From Streptomyces sp. ISL-12 (GTDB lineage: Bacteria; Actinomycetota; Actinomycetes; Streptomycetales; Streptomycetaceae), in NCBI RefSeq assembly GCF_018614415.1, contig NZ_JAGGOO010000139.1, positions 1 through 33,623 of the forward strand: a stretch of DNA of 33,623 nt, written 5' to 3'. The notes under the pieces were generated by a model. The model worked only from the letters and a program-made list of their open reading frames with translations. It was not told where the DNA came from and searched no databases. Positions within the stretch are counted from its first letter, which is position 1. Every line of letters starts with the position of its first letter. The position numbers and the translations under genes are program-made. Below, in pieces: positions 1-7,003 of the stretch.

Positions 1-41
1 CCAAACGACAGGCCCTAGGACGTCCGTGAACGCCTAGCCCG

Positions 42-161
42 TCACTTCGCGCCCACCTCGAAGAGCAGGTACACGAAGGCCGCGAAGACGTGGCCGACGG
101 CGATGTAGACGATGAGCCGTACCCACAGGGCGCGGGGGAACTTCTCCTCGATGTCACTCAT
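42..161 (-). CDS. Small single-pass membrane protein (DUF6126-like), 39 aa
   Basis: The product has a charged N-terminus (MSDIEEKFPRALW) followed by one hydrophobic helix at about residues 13-36 (VRLIVYIAVGHVFAAFVYLL), so it is probably a single-span membrane protein. Its ATG overlaps the TGA of the upstream XRE regulator as ATGA (158-161), so the two are translationally coupled. From memory, proteins of this size and sequence beside XRE-cupin regulators in Streptomyces are labelled DUF6126. No function is known to me. The coupling suggests it acts with, or is controlled by, the regulator. It is real by context and composition; function is unassigned. Confidence 0.8.
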   Translation of the reverse strand: MSDIEEKFPRALWVRLIVYIAVGHVFAAFVYLLFEVGAK

Positions 162-796
162 GGCGTGCCTCCGGTGAGCGGCCCCAGGCACAGTGTGGCC
201 GTGGGGCTCTGCAGCAGGGTGTGGACGAACAGCAGCTCGACCCCGTCGGGGTCCGCCGCCGCGATGCGGTGCGGGGTCAGCGAGTCGAAGTGCGCGCTGT
301 CCCCGCGGGTGAGCAGATGCGTGGCGTCGCCCAGGCGCAGCCGCAGCCGCCCGCCGAGCACGTACAGCCACTCCTCGCCGGGGTGCACCCGCACGATGTC
401 GCCCTGGGAGCCGTACGGCACCTGGACCCTGAGGGCCTGCATGCCGCGGCCGGGGGCGCCGGCCGGCCAGTAGGCCCAGCCGCCCGCGGCGGTCGGCTCC
501 ACGTCGGCGGCGCGCACGACGGCGTCCCGCTCGGCGGCGGTCTCGCCGAGCAGGTCCGAGACGGTCGTACCGTAGATACGGGCCAGCGCCAGCAGCATGG
601 GCAGCGAGGGCTGGCGCTGTCCGGTCTCCAGCCGGGAGAGGTGGGCCGGGGAGAGTCCGGCGGCGCGGGCCGCGGCCTCCAGGGTGAGGGAGGCGCGACG
701 GCGCAGCTCGCGGAGCTGGGGCGCCACGGCGGGCAGGTCCGCCGCCGGCCCGGCTTCCGGGGCTCCGGAGGCTTCCGAGGGGCTCATGCCCTCCAT
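158..796 (-). CDS. XRE-family transcriptional regulator with C-terminal cupin domain
   Basis: 212 aa. Residues about 28-82 form an XRE helix-turn-helix (LTLEAAARAAGLSPAHLSRL, then ETGQRQPSLPMLLALARIYG). Residues about 130-200 form a small cupin barrel (VHPGEEWLYVLGGRLRLRLG, then DSAHFDSLTPHRI). This architecture belongs to one-component regulators whose cupin may bind a small ligand. The start is uncertain: ATG at 796 has no clear ribosome-binding site and may be leaderless, while ATG at 787 has GGAGG only two bases away. A double palindrome lies 12 bases upstream of the first ATG and is a likely autoregulatory operator. The gene follows hpnO on the same strand, so it may sense or control hopanoid synthesis (inference). 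It is coupled to the small membrane protein downstream. Confidence 0.9.
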   Translation of the reverse strand: MEGMSPSEASGAPEAGPAADLPAVAPQLRELRRRASLTLEAAARAAGLSPAHLSRLETGQRQPSLPMLLALARIYGTTVSDLLGETAAERDAVVRAADVEPTAAGGWAYWPAGAPGRGMQALRVQVPYGSQGDIVRVHPGEEWLYVLGGRLRLRLGDATHLLTRGDSAHFDSLTPHRIAAADPDGVELLFVHTLLQSPTATLCLGPLTGGTP

Positions 797-807
797 TCAG
801 CCGCAGC

Positions 808-844
808 TTTGCCTGTGGGGCAAATTTTTTGCCCCACAGGCAAA
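808..844. promoter_or_regulatory. Double palindromic operator upstream of the XRE-cupin gene
   Basis: Two 17-bp sites, TTTGCCTGTGGGGCAAA (808-824) and TTTGCCCCACAGGCAAA (828-844), are separated by three bases. Each is itself a dyad, TTTGCC-N5-GGCAAA, and the second is the exact reverse complement of the first. The centres are 20 bp apart, close to two helical turns, so two dimers could bind the same face. An A/T run between them could hold the -10 region of the minus-strand promoter. It lies 12 bases upstream of the XRE start. It could also fold as a hairpin after hpnO (stop at 875), but there is no U-tract on that strand and the nested symmetry favours protein binding. Confidence 0.75.
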
Positions 845-874
845 AGCCCGGCGAAGACCCCGGCAGAAGCCTCC

Positions 875-2260
875 TCAGCGATGCGCAACCGCCTGCTTCA
901 CCAGCGTCTTGCCGAAGTCCCACATCAGACCGCCGCCGCTGTGCGCGTCGTCCATGACCTCGGTGAAGGCGTCCACGAACCGGTCCACCTCCCGCTCCCC
1001 CACGATCAGCGGCGGGATGAGCTTGATGACCTCCAGGTGGTCGCCCGAGACCTGGGTCAGGACGCGGTGGCGCTGGAGCAGCGGCACCACGACCATCTGG
1101 GCGAACAGGCCCTTGCGGGCGGCCTGGAGCATGGTCCAGCGACTGCGCAGCTTCAGCGACTTCGGCCGGCCGAACTCGATGCCGACCATCAGCCCCCGGC
1201 CGCGTACGTCGGCGAGCAGCTCGTACTTGTCGACGAGCGCCGCGAGCCGGGAGCGGAGCAGGTCACCGGTGGTCCGGGCGTTCTCGACGAGCCGCTCGTC
1301 GGCCATGACGTGCAGGACGGCGAGCCCGGCCGCCATGGCCTGCGCGTTGGCCCCGAAGCTGGCCGAGTGCACCAGCACCCGGTCCATCGACGAGTAGACC
1401 TTCCTGAAGATCCAGTCCTTGCCGAGGGTGGCGCCGACGGGCACGTACCCGCCGGAGAGCGCCTTCGCCACGCACACCAGGTCGGGCTCGACGCCGGCCT
1501 CGTGCTGGTAGGCGTAGAAGGTGCCGGTGCGGCCGAGGCCGGTCTGCACCTCGTCGGCGATGAGCAGCGCCTTGTGCCGGTGCAGCAGCTCCTGCGCGGC
1601 CCGCAGGTAGCCGGGCGGCGCCTCGTGCACGCCCTTGCCCTGGATCGGCTCGACGATCAGGGCGGCGACGTCCCCCTTCTTCAGCTCGCGGGCGAGCGCG
1701 TCCAGGTCTCCGAGCGGAACCGGCGTGTCCGGCAGCAGCGGCGCGAAGCCGTCCCGGAAGCCGCCCTCGCCGTTGACCGACAGGGAGCCGGTGGTCAGCC
1801 CGTGGAAGGCGTGGTCGCAGTAGAGGACGCGGGGTCTGCCGGTGGCGAACCGGGCGAACTTCAGCGCGGTCTCGACCGCTTCCGTGCCGCTGTTGCCGAA
1901 GAACACCCGGTCCAGGTGCGGGCTGTGCGTCAGCAGCTTCTCGGCGAGCAGGCCCGGCAGCGGCTGGCAGTCGAAGCGGGTGAGGTCGGCGAGGGAGGCG
2001 TCGAGGACGTCGTGCAGCGCACGGCGGACGACCGGGTGGTGGCGGCCGAGGCCCATCACCCCGAACCCGGCGAGCATGTCGAGGTAGTCGTTGCCGTCCG
2101 CGTCGAAGAAGTACGCGCCCTCGGCGCGCTCGTAGACCTTGTCGAAGCCGATGGTGCGCAGCATGCGCGGGAGCTGGTGGTTGAGGTGCCTGGTGTGCAG
2201 CTCGTACCGCTCGGCCCCGCGCTCGGCCAGGAGCGCGCCGAGGTCGAACTCCTTGGTCAT
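875..2260 (-). CDS. hpnO: HpnO-type class III aminotransferase (hopanoid side-chain amination)
   Basis: 461 aa, PLP-dependent fold-type I, class III. It shows the glycine/serine PLP-phosphate region (GNSGTEAVETALKFAR), the conserved LIADEVQTGLGRTG segment and the Schiff-base lysine at residue 266 (CVAKALSGGYVPVGATLGK). Position in the hopanoid operon identifies it as the HpnO homologue, which family knowledge links to aminobacteriohopanetriol formation from the ribosyl/formyl hopane intermediate. ATG at 2260 directly abuts the dxs stop with no spacer. A strong ribosome-binding site (AAGGAGAG) sits inside the end of dxs, showing operon coupling. It is the last clear biosynthetic gene of the operon, with the regulator following. 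Acetylornithine-type aminotransferases are the nearest alternative. Confidence 0.9.
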   Translation of the reverse strand: MTKEFDLGALLAERGAERYELHTRHLNHQLPRMLRTIGFDKVYERAEGAYFFDADGNDYLDMLAGFGVMGLGRHHPVVRRALHDVLDASLADLTRFDCQPLPGLLAEKLLTHSPHLDRVFFGNSGTEAVETALKFARFATGRPRVLYCDHAFHGLTTGSLSVNGEGGFRDGFAPLLPDTPVPLGDLDALARELKKGDVAALIVEPIQGKGVHEAPPGYLRAAQELLHRHKALLIADEVQTGLGRTGTFYAYQHEAGVEPDLVCVAKALSGGYVPVGATLGKDWIFRKVYSSMDRVLVHSASFGANAQAMAAGLAVLHVMADERLVENARTTGDLLRSRLAALVDKYELLADVRGRGLMVGIEFGRPKSLKLRSRWTMLQAARKGLFAQMVVVPLLQRHRVLTQVSGDHLEVIKLIPPLIVGEREVDRFVDAFTEVMDDAHSGGGLMWDFGKTLVKQAVAHR

Positions 2261-4147
2261 TCAGTTCTCTCCTTGTCCCGACGCGAGGGCCAGGCTCGCG
2301 CTGATCCGGCCGGCGATCTCGACCGGGGTGAGACCGATGTCGGCGAGCACCTCGGCGCGTTTGGCGTGCGCGAGGAACTGCTCCGGGATGCCGAACCGCC
2401 TTACCGGTACGTCGACTTCGGCGTCCCCGAGGGCCAGCGCGACCGCGGAACCGACCCCGGCGGCGCGGCTGTTGTCCTCGACGACGGCGACCAGGCGGTG
2501 CCGTGCGGCCAGCGGCGCCAGGGCGGGGTCGACGGGCTTGACCCAGCGGGGGTCCACGACGGTGCAGGCGATGCCCCGGGCTTCGAGCAGTTCGGCCGCC
2601 TGGAGGCAGACGGGCGCCAGCACGCCGACGGACACGAGCAGCACCTCGGGCTCGTCCGCGGCGTGCAGCACGTCGAGGCCGCCGATGCGGTCCACCGCCG
2701 GTACGACGGGGCCCACGGACTCCTTGGGGAAGCGCAGCACCGTCGGCGCGTCGTCCACGGCGACCGCCTCGCGCAGTTGGGCGCGCAGCTGGTCGGCGTC
2801 GCGCGGGGCGGCGATGCGCAGGCCGGGGACGACCTGAAGGACCGACATGTCCCACATGCCGTTGTGGGAGGCGCCGTCGGCACCGGTGACGCCGGCCCGG
2901 TCCAGTACGAAGGTCACCCCGCAGCGGTGCAGGGCCACGTCCATCAGCACCTGGTCGAAGGCGCGGTTGAGGAAGGTGGCGTAGACGGCGACGACCGGGT
3001 GGACGCCACCGGTGGCGAGGCCGGCCGCGGAGACGGCGGCGTGCTGCTCGGCGATGCCGACGTCCCAGACCCGGTCGGGGAACTTCTCGGCGAACGCGCC
3101 GAGGCCCACCGGGTGCAGCATGGCCGCCGTGATCGCGACGACGTCCTCGCGCTCCTCCCCGATCCGGACGATCTCGTCGCCGAACACGGAGGTCCACGAC
3201 GGTCCGCCGGCCGGGCTGAGCGGCTCGCAGGTCAGCGGGTCCATCGCGCCGACGGCGTGGAAGTGGTCCTCCTCGTGGGCGAGGGCCGGTTCGTAGCCGC
3301 GGCCCTTCTCCGTGAGGCAGTGCACCAGCACGGGCCCGTGGAAGCGTTTCGCGCGCCGGAGCGCCGACTCGACGGCGCCGATGTCGTGTCCGTCGATCGG
3401 GCCCACGTACTTCAGCCCGAGGTCCTCGAAGAGCCCCTGCGGGGCGAACGCGTCCTTGAACCCCTTCTTCGCGCCGTGCAGTGCCTCGTAGACGGTGTTG
3501 CCGACCACCGGTGTGCGCTGGAGTACGTCCTTGCCCCAGGCGAGCATCTTCTCGTAACCGTCGGTGGTGCGCAGGGTGGCGAGGTGGTTGGCGAGGCCGC
3601 CGATGGTGGGGGCGTAGGAGCGCTCGTTGTCGTTGACGACGATGATCAGCGGCCGGTCCTTGGCGGCGGCGATGTTGTTCAGCGCCTCCCAGGCCATGCC
3701 GCCGGTGAGGGCGCCGTCGCCGATGACGGCGACCACGTGCCCGCGTTCCCCTTGTACGTCACGGGCTTTGGCGAGTCCGTCGGCCCAGCCGAGCGCGGTG
3801 GAGGCGTGGCTGTTCTCGATGACGTCGTGCTCGGACTCCTCCCGGGAGGGATAGCCGGACAGGCCGCCCTTGCCGCGCAGTTTGGAGAAGTCCTGACGCC
3901 CGGTCAGCAGCTTGTGCACGTAGCTCTGGTGGCCGGTGTCCCACAGGATGCGGTCGACCGGTGACTCGAAGACCCGGTGCAGGGCTACGGTGAGTTCGAC
4001 CACCCCCAGATTGGGCCCGAGGTGACCGCCGGTCCTGGCCACTGCGTGCACCAGGAACTCGCGTATCTCCTCGGACAGTTCGCCGAGTTCGGCCTCGGAC
4101 AGCGCCTTCAGGTCGCGTGGTCCCCGGATGTTCTCCAGAATCGTCAC
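2261..4147 (-). CDS. dxs: 1-deoxy-D-xylulose-5-phosphate synthase
   Basis: 628 aa, full length for Dxs. This cytosolic thiamine-diphosphate enzyme condenses pyruvate with glyceraldehyde 3-phosphate and is the entry step of the MEP isoprenoid pathway. Visible features are the N-terminal GHLGPNLGVVELTVALH block, the ThDP/Mg motif starting GDGALTGG at about residue 143, with NDN further on, and the transketolase pyrimidine domain (DVGIAEQHAAVSAAGLA; DRAGVTGADGASHNGMWD). The start is GTG at 4147 with AAGGGG upstream. It lies 27 bases after ispG and abuts hpnO. Its location inside the hopanoid operon implies a dedicated copy that boosts precursor supply; a housekeeping dxs probably exists elsewhere (inference). 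Confidence 0.96.
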   Translation of the reverse strand: MTILENIRGPRDLKALSEAELGELSEEIREFLVHAVARTGGHLGPNLGVVELTVALHRVFESPVDRILWDTGHQSYVHKLLTGRQDFSKLRGKGGLSGYPSREESEHDVIENSHASTALGWADGLAKARDVQGERGHVVAVIGDGALTGGMAWEALNNIAAAKDRPLIIVVNDNERSYAPTIGGLANHLATLRTTDGYEKMLAWGKDVLQRTPVVGNTVYEALHGAKKGFKDAFAPQGLFEDLGLKYVGPIDGHDIGAVESALRRAKRFHGPVLVHCLTEKGRGYEPALAHEEDHFHAVGAMDPLTCEPLSPAGGPSWTSVFGDEIVRIGEEREDVVAITAAMLHPVGLGAFAEKFPDRVWDVGIAEQHAAVSAAGLATGGVHPVVAVYATFLNRAFDQVLMDVALHRCGVTFVLDRAGVTGADGASHNGMWDMSVLQVVPGLRIAAPRDADQLRAQLREAVAVDDAPTVLRFPKESVGPVVPAVDRIGGLDVLHAADEPEVLLVSVGVLAPVCLQAAELLEARGIACTVVDPRWVKPVDPALAPLAARHRLVAVVEDNSRAAGVGSAVALALGDAEVDVPVRRFGIPEQFLAHAKRAEVLADIGLTPVEIAGRISASLALASGQGEN

Positions 4148-4174
4148 GCTCGGGCCCCCTTCGGTCCGTGCTGT

Positions 4175-5329
4175 TCAGCTCACGGTGACGGCGGGCTCCC
4201 CCGACGCGCCGTCCTTCTCCATCTGCTCGGCGATCTTCATCGCCTCGTCGATCAGCGTCTCCACGATCCTGGACTCGGGGACGGTCTTGATGACCTCGCC
4301 CCTGACGAAGATCTGCCCCTTGCCGTTGCCGGAGGCGACGCCGAGGTCGGCCTCGCGGGCCTCGCCGGGGCCGTTGACGACACAGCCCATGACGGCGACG
4401 CGCAGCGGGACCTCCATGCCCTCCAGGCCGGCGGTGACCTCTTCGGCCAGCTTGTAGACGTCGACCTGGGCGCGTCCGCAGGACGGGCACGACACGATCT
4501 CCAGGCGGCGCTCCTTGAGCCCCAGCGACTGGAGGATCTGGATGCCGACCTTGACCTCCTCGACCGGCGGGGCGGACAGGGAGACCCGGATGGTGTCGCC
4601 GATGCCCTGGGAGAGCAGGGCACCGAAGGCGACGGCCGACTTGACCGTGCCCTGGAAGGCGGGGCCGGCCTCCGTCACTCCCAGGTGCAGCGGGTAGTCG
4701 CACTGGGCGGCGAGCTGCCGGTAGGCCTCGATCATCACGACCGGGTCGTTGTGCTTCACGGAGATCTTGATGTCCCGGAAGCCGTGCTCCTCGAAGAGGG
4801 ACGCCTCCCACAGCGCGCTCTCGACCAGCGCCTCGGGCGTCGCCTTCCCGTACTTCTGGAGCAGCCGCTTGTCCAGCGACCCGGCGTTGACCCCGATCCG
4901 GATGGGGGTCCCGTGGTCCCGGGCCGCCCGGGCGATCTCCCTGACCTTGTCGTCGAACTGCTTGATGTTGCCCGGGTTGACCCGGACCGCCGCGCACCCG
5001 GCCTCGATGGCGGCGAAGACGTACTTCGGCTGGAAGTGAATGTCCGCGATCACCGGGATCTGCGACTTCTCCGCGATGACCGGGAGCGCGTCGGCGTCGT
5101 CCTGCGTCGGACAGGCCACCCGCACGATCTGGCAGCCGGACGCGGTCAGCTCGGCGATCTGCTGAAGGGTCGCGCCGATGTCCGAGGTGCGCGTCGTCGT
5201 CATCGACTGCACCGACACCGGGGCGCCGCCCCCGACCGCCACCGGCCCGACCTGGATCCGCCGCGACGGTCGCCGCGCGGCGACCGGCCGGACCGGCACT
5301 TCGGGAAGCCCCAGGGAAACGGCGGTCAT
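4175..5329 (-). CDS. ispG: 4-hydroxy-3-methylbut-2-en-1-yl diphosphate synthase (flavodoxin/ferredoxin)
   Basis: 384 aa, the usual bacterial length. IspG (GcpE) reductively opens methylerythritol cyclodiphosphate to HMBPP in the MEP pathway. The N-terminal TIM-barrel part has PVSVQSMTTTRTSDIGATL and VRVNPGNI. The C-terminal domain carries the three 4Fe-4S cysteines, C281 and C284 (SCPSCGR) and C316 (MGCVVNGPGE), with the conserved glutamate of GPGE as the likely fourth ligand. ATG at 5329 lies four bases after the hpnH stop, so it is in the hopanoid operon; the ribosome-binding site is weak, consistent with coupling. With dxs next door it supplies isoprenoid flux. A second genomic copy is likely but cannot be seen here. 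Confidence 0.96.
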   Translation of the reverse strand: MTAVSLGLPEVPVRPVAARRPSRRIQVGPVAVGGGAPVSVQSMTTTRTSDIGATLQQIAELTASGCQIVRVACPTQDDADALPVIAEKSQIPVIADIHFQPKYVFAAIEAGCAAVRVNPGNIKQFDDKVREIARAARDHGTPIRIGVNAGSLDKRLLQKYGKATPEALVESALWEASLFEEHGFRDIKISVKHNDPVVMIEAYRQLAAQCDYPLHLGVTEAGPAFQGTVKSAVAFGALLSQGIGDTIRVSLSAPPVEEVKVGIQILQSLGLKERRLEIVSCPSCGRAQVDVYKLAEEVTAGLEGMEVPLRVAVMGCVVNGPGEAREADLGVASGNGKGQIFVRGEVIKTVPESRIVETLIDEAMKIAEQMEKDGASGEPAVTVS

Positions 5330-5333
5330 GACA

Positions 5334-6356
5334 TCACGCCCGGTTCCCGGAAACCGTCTCGCGCAGGGCGCGCAGGGACTCCTTCAGGGACCCCATGGTG
5401 GCCAGCACGGCGGTGGGTTCGTAGCCGCAGTGCGCCATGCAGTTGTCGCAGCGCGGATCCTTGCCCCGGCCGTACTTGTCCCAGTCGGTCTCCTCGATCA
5501 GCTCCCGGTACGTCGGCACGTACCCGTCGCTCATCAGGTAGCAGGGGCGCTGCCAGCCGAAGAGGGAGTAGTTGGGGATCGCCCACGCGGTGCACGGGAA
5601 GTCGACCTTGCCCTCCAGGAAGTCCAGGAAGAGCGGGGAGTGGTTGAGCCGCCAGCGCAGCCGGTTGCCGCCCGCGAACGCCTTCCTGAACAGTTCCCGG
5701 GTCTGGGTGACGCCGAGGAAGTGGTCCTGGTCGGGCGCCTTCTCGTAGGCGTAGGCGGGCGAGACCATCATCTCGTCGACCTTGAGGTCGTCGTTGAGGT
5801 AGTCGAGGACCTCGATGATCGTCTGCGGGGTGTCGGTGTTGAAGAACGTCGAGTTGGTGGTGACCCGGAAGCCGCGCCGCTTGGCCTCCTTGATCGCCGC
5901 CACGGCCTCGTCGAAGACGCCCTCCTTCGCCACCGACTCGTCGTGCCGCTCCTTCAGACCGTCGATGTGCACCGTGAAGGCGAAGTACGGAGAGGGCGTG
6001 AACTTGTCCATCTTCTTGCGCAGCAGCATGGCGTTGGTGCACAGGAAGACGTACTTCCGCTTGGCCACCAGCTGGCGCACGATCTCGTCGATCTGCGGGT
6101 GCATCAACGGCTCGCCGCCGGCGATGGAGACCATCGGCGCACCGGACTCCAGCACCGCGCCCACGGCCTGGGCGACCGGCATGCGCTGCTTGAGCACGCC
6201 CGCCGGGTGCTGGATCTTGCCGCATCCCTCACATTTCAGATTGCAGGCGAAAAGCGGTTCCAATTCGACGATGAGCGGAAACTTGGTCCGCCTGCGAAGC
6301 TTCTGTTCTGCCAGATATGTAGCGACCTTGATGGACTGACGAAGCGGCATTGCCAT
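5334..6356 (-). CDS. hpnH: HpnH, radical SAM adenosyl-hopene transferase
   Basis: 340 aa. The radical SAM motif CX3CX2C is at C38, C42 and C45 (CNLKCEGC), followed by the SAM-binding GGEPL segment and a C-terminal cysteine set (CDNCMAHCGYEP) like the SPASM-type tail of this family. Known role: couples the 5'-deoxyadenosyl radical to diploptene (hopene) to give adenosylhopane, the first step of bacteriohopanepolyol side-chain synthesis. I chose ATG 6356 (MAMPLRQSIKVATYL) because GGAGGTGA lies five bases upstream; a longer reading from 6395 would bury that site. The TGA in this Shine-Dalgarno is the stop codon of hpnG, so the two are tightly coupled. Confidence 0.96.
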   Translation of the reverse strand: MAMPLRQSIKVATYLAEQKLRRRTKFPLIVELEPLFACNLKCEGCGKIQHPAGVLKQRMPVAQAVGAVLESGAPMVSIAGGEPLMHPQIDEIVRQLVAKRKYVFLCTNAMLLRKKMDKFTPSPYFAFTVHIDGLKERHDESVAKEGVFDEAVAAIKEAKRRGFRVTTNSTFFNTDTPQTIIEVLDYLNDDLKVDEMMVSPAYAYEKAPDQDHFLGVTQTRELFRKAFAGGNRLRWRLNHSPLFLDFLEGKVDFPCTAWAIPNYSLFGWQRPCYLMSDGYVPTYRELIEETDWDKYGRGKDPRCDNCMAHCGYEPTAVLATMGSLKESLRALRETVSGNRA

Positions 6357-6361
6357 CTGGC

Positions 6362-7003
6362 TCACCTCCGGGGGAGCAACAAAGAACGGTGCCATTCATA
6401 GAAAGCAGGAAGAACGGAACGAAGGACACGGAAAGCCGATATTCCACCGCGGACCGTGCCGATCCGGACGAGTTCATGTTCTGGAGCGTCCACGACCACC
6501 CGTACGGCCGCAACCGGGCGCGCGGCCGTACGGACGGCGCTCAGAAGCGTGGCGGCGGACTCCATGTCCACCGCGATCGCGCCGGTCGCCCCCAGCTCGG
6601 CGCGCTCGGAGCCCCGGACCACGTGGTCGGAACCGGTCAGCGGCCCGGTGTGCACGGTGCGGCCGGGCACGGCCCGGGTCAGCGCCTTGACCAGCAGCTC
6701 CGTCCCCACGCAGCCTACGGTGCCGCGCGGGGCCCGGGTCTCCTCGGCGACGACCAGGTCACCGGGGTGCATCCCCGGGGCGAGCCCCGCGCAGAAGCCG
6801 GTGGCCAGCACGGCGGCGCCGGCCAGCGCCGGGTCGGCCAGGACCCGGGTGACCGACCGCTCGGCCGCCTTGGGACCCATGCCCGTCCGCAGGACGGTGA
6901 CCGGCCCGTCCGCGCCGCCCCGGCCGCCCGAGCGCAGGGCGAGGTGCTCGATGCCGAGCGCACAGGCGATCAGCAGCGGTGCCGGAACGGGCGGGCGGCT
7001 CAT
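6362..7003 (-). CDS. hpnG: HpnG, hopanoid-associated nucleosidase/phosphorylase
   Basis: 213 aa, PNP/UDP-type nucleoside phosphorylase fold. The hallmark is AVDMESAATLL, the ribose-binding Met-Glu of the family, with a glycine-rich phosphate or pocket loop (VLATGFCAGLAPGMHPGDL). Known role: removes adenine from adenosylhopane, giving ribosylhopane or its phosphate, directly after HpnH. ATG at 7003 overlaps the shc stop as ATGA. Its own TGA (6362-6364) is part of the hpnH ribosome-binding site. The N-terminus (PAPLLIACALGIEHLAL) has no signal peptide and is consistent with a cytosolic enzyme. Older annotations of homologues as 1-hydroxy-2-methyl-butenyl reductase or lipoprotein are not supported by the sequence. 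Confidence 0.93.
   Translation of the reverse strand: MSRPPVPAPLLIACALGIEHLALRSGGRGGADGPVTVLRTGMGPKAAERSVTRVLADPALAGAAVLATGFCAGLAPGMHPGDLVVAEETRAPRGTVGCVGTELLVKALTRAVPGRTVHTGPLTGSDHVVRGSERAELGATGAIAVDMESAATLLSAVRTAARPVAAVRVVVDAPEHELVRIGTVRGGISAFRVLRSVLPAFYEWHRSLLLPRR

Noticed and set aside
808..844. Simple rho-independent terminator of hpnO
   Set aside because: No U-tract follows on the hpnO strand, and the two arms are each dyads, which a terminator does not require. A secondary termination role is not excluded.
221..3964. A very long open frame on the plus strand opposite the regulator, hpnO and dxs
   Set aside because: It is antisense to three well-recognised genes, has no domain match and reflects stop-codon scarcity in high-GC DNA.
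5334..6395. hpnH starting at 6395 (MAPFFVAPPEV...)
   Set aside because: A strong Shine-Dalgarno precedes ATG 6356, and the longer form would overlap hpnG by 34 bases for no conserved residues.
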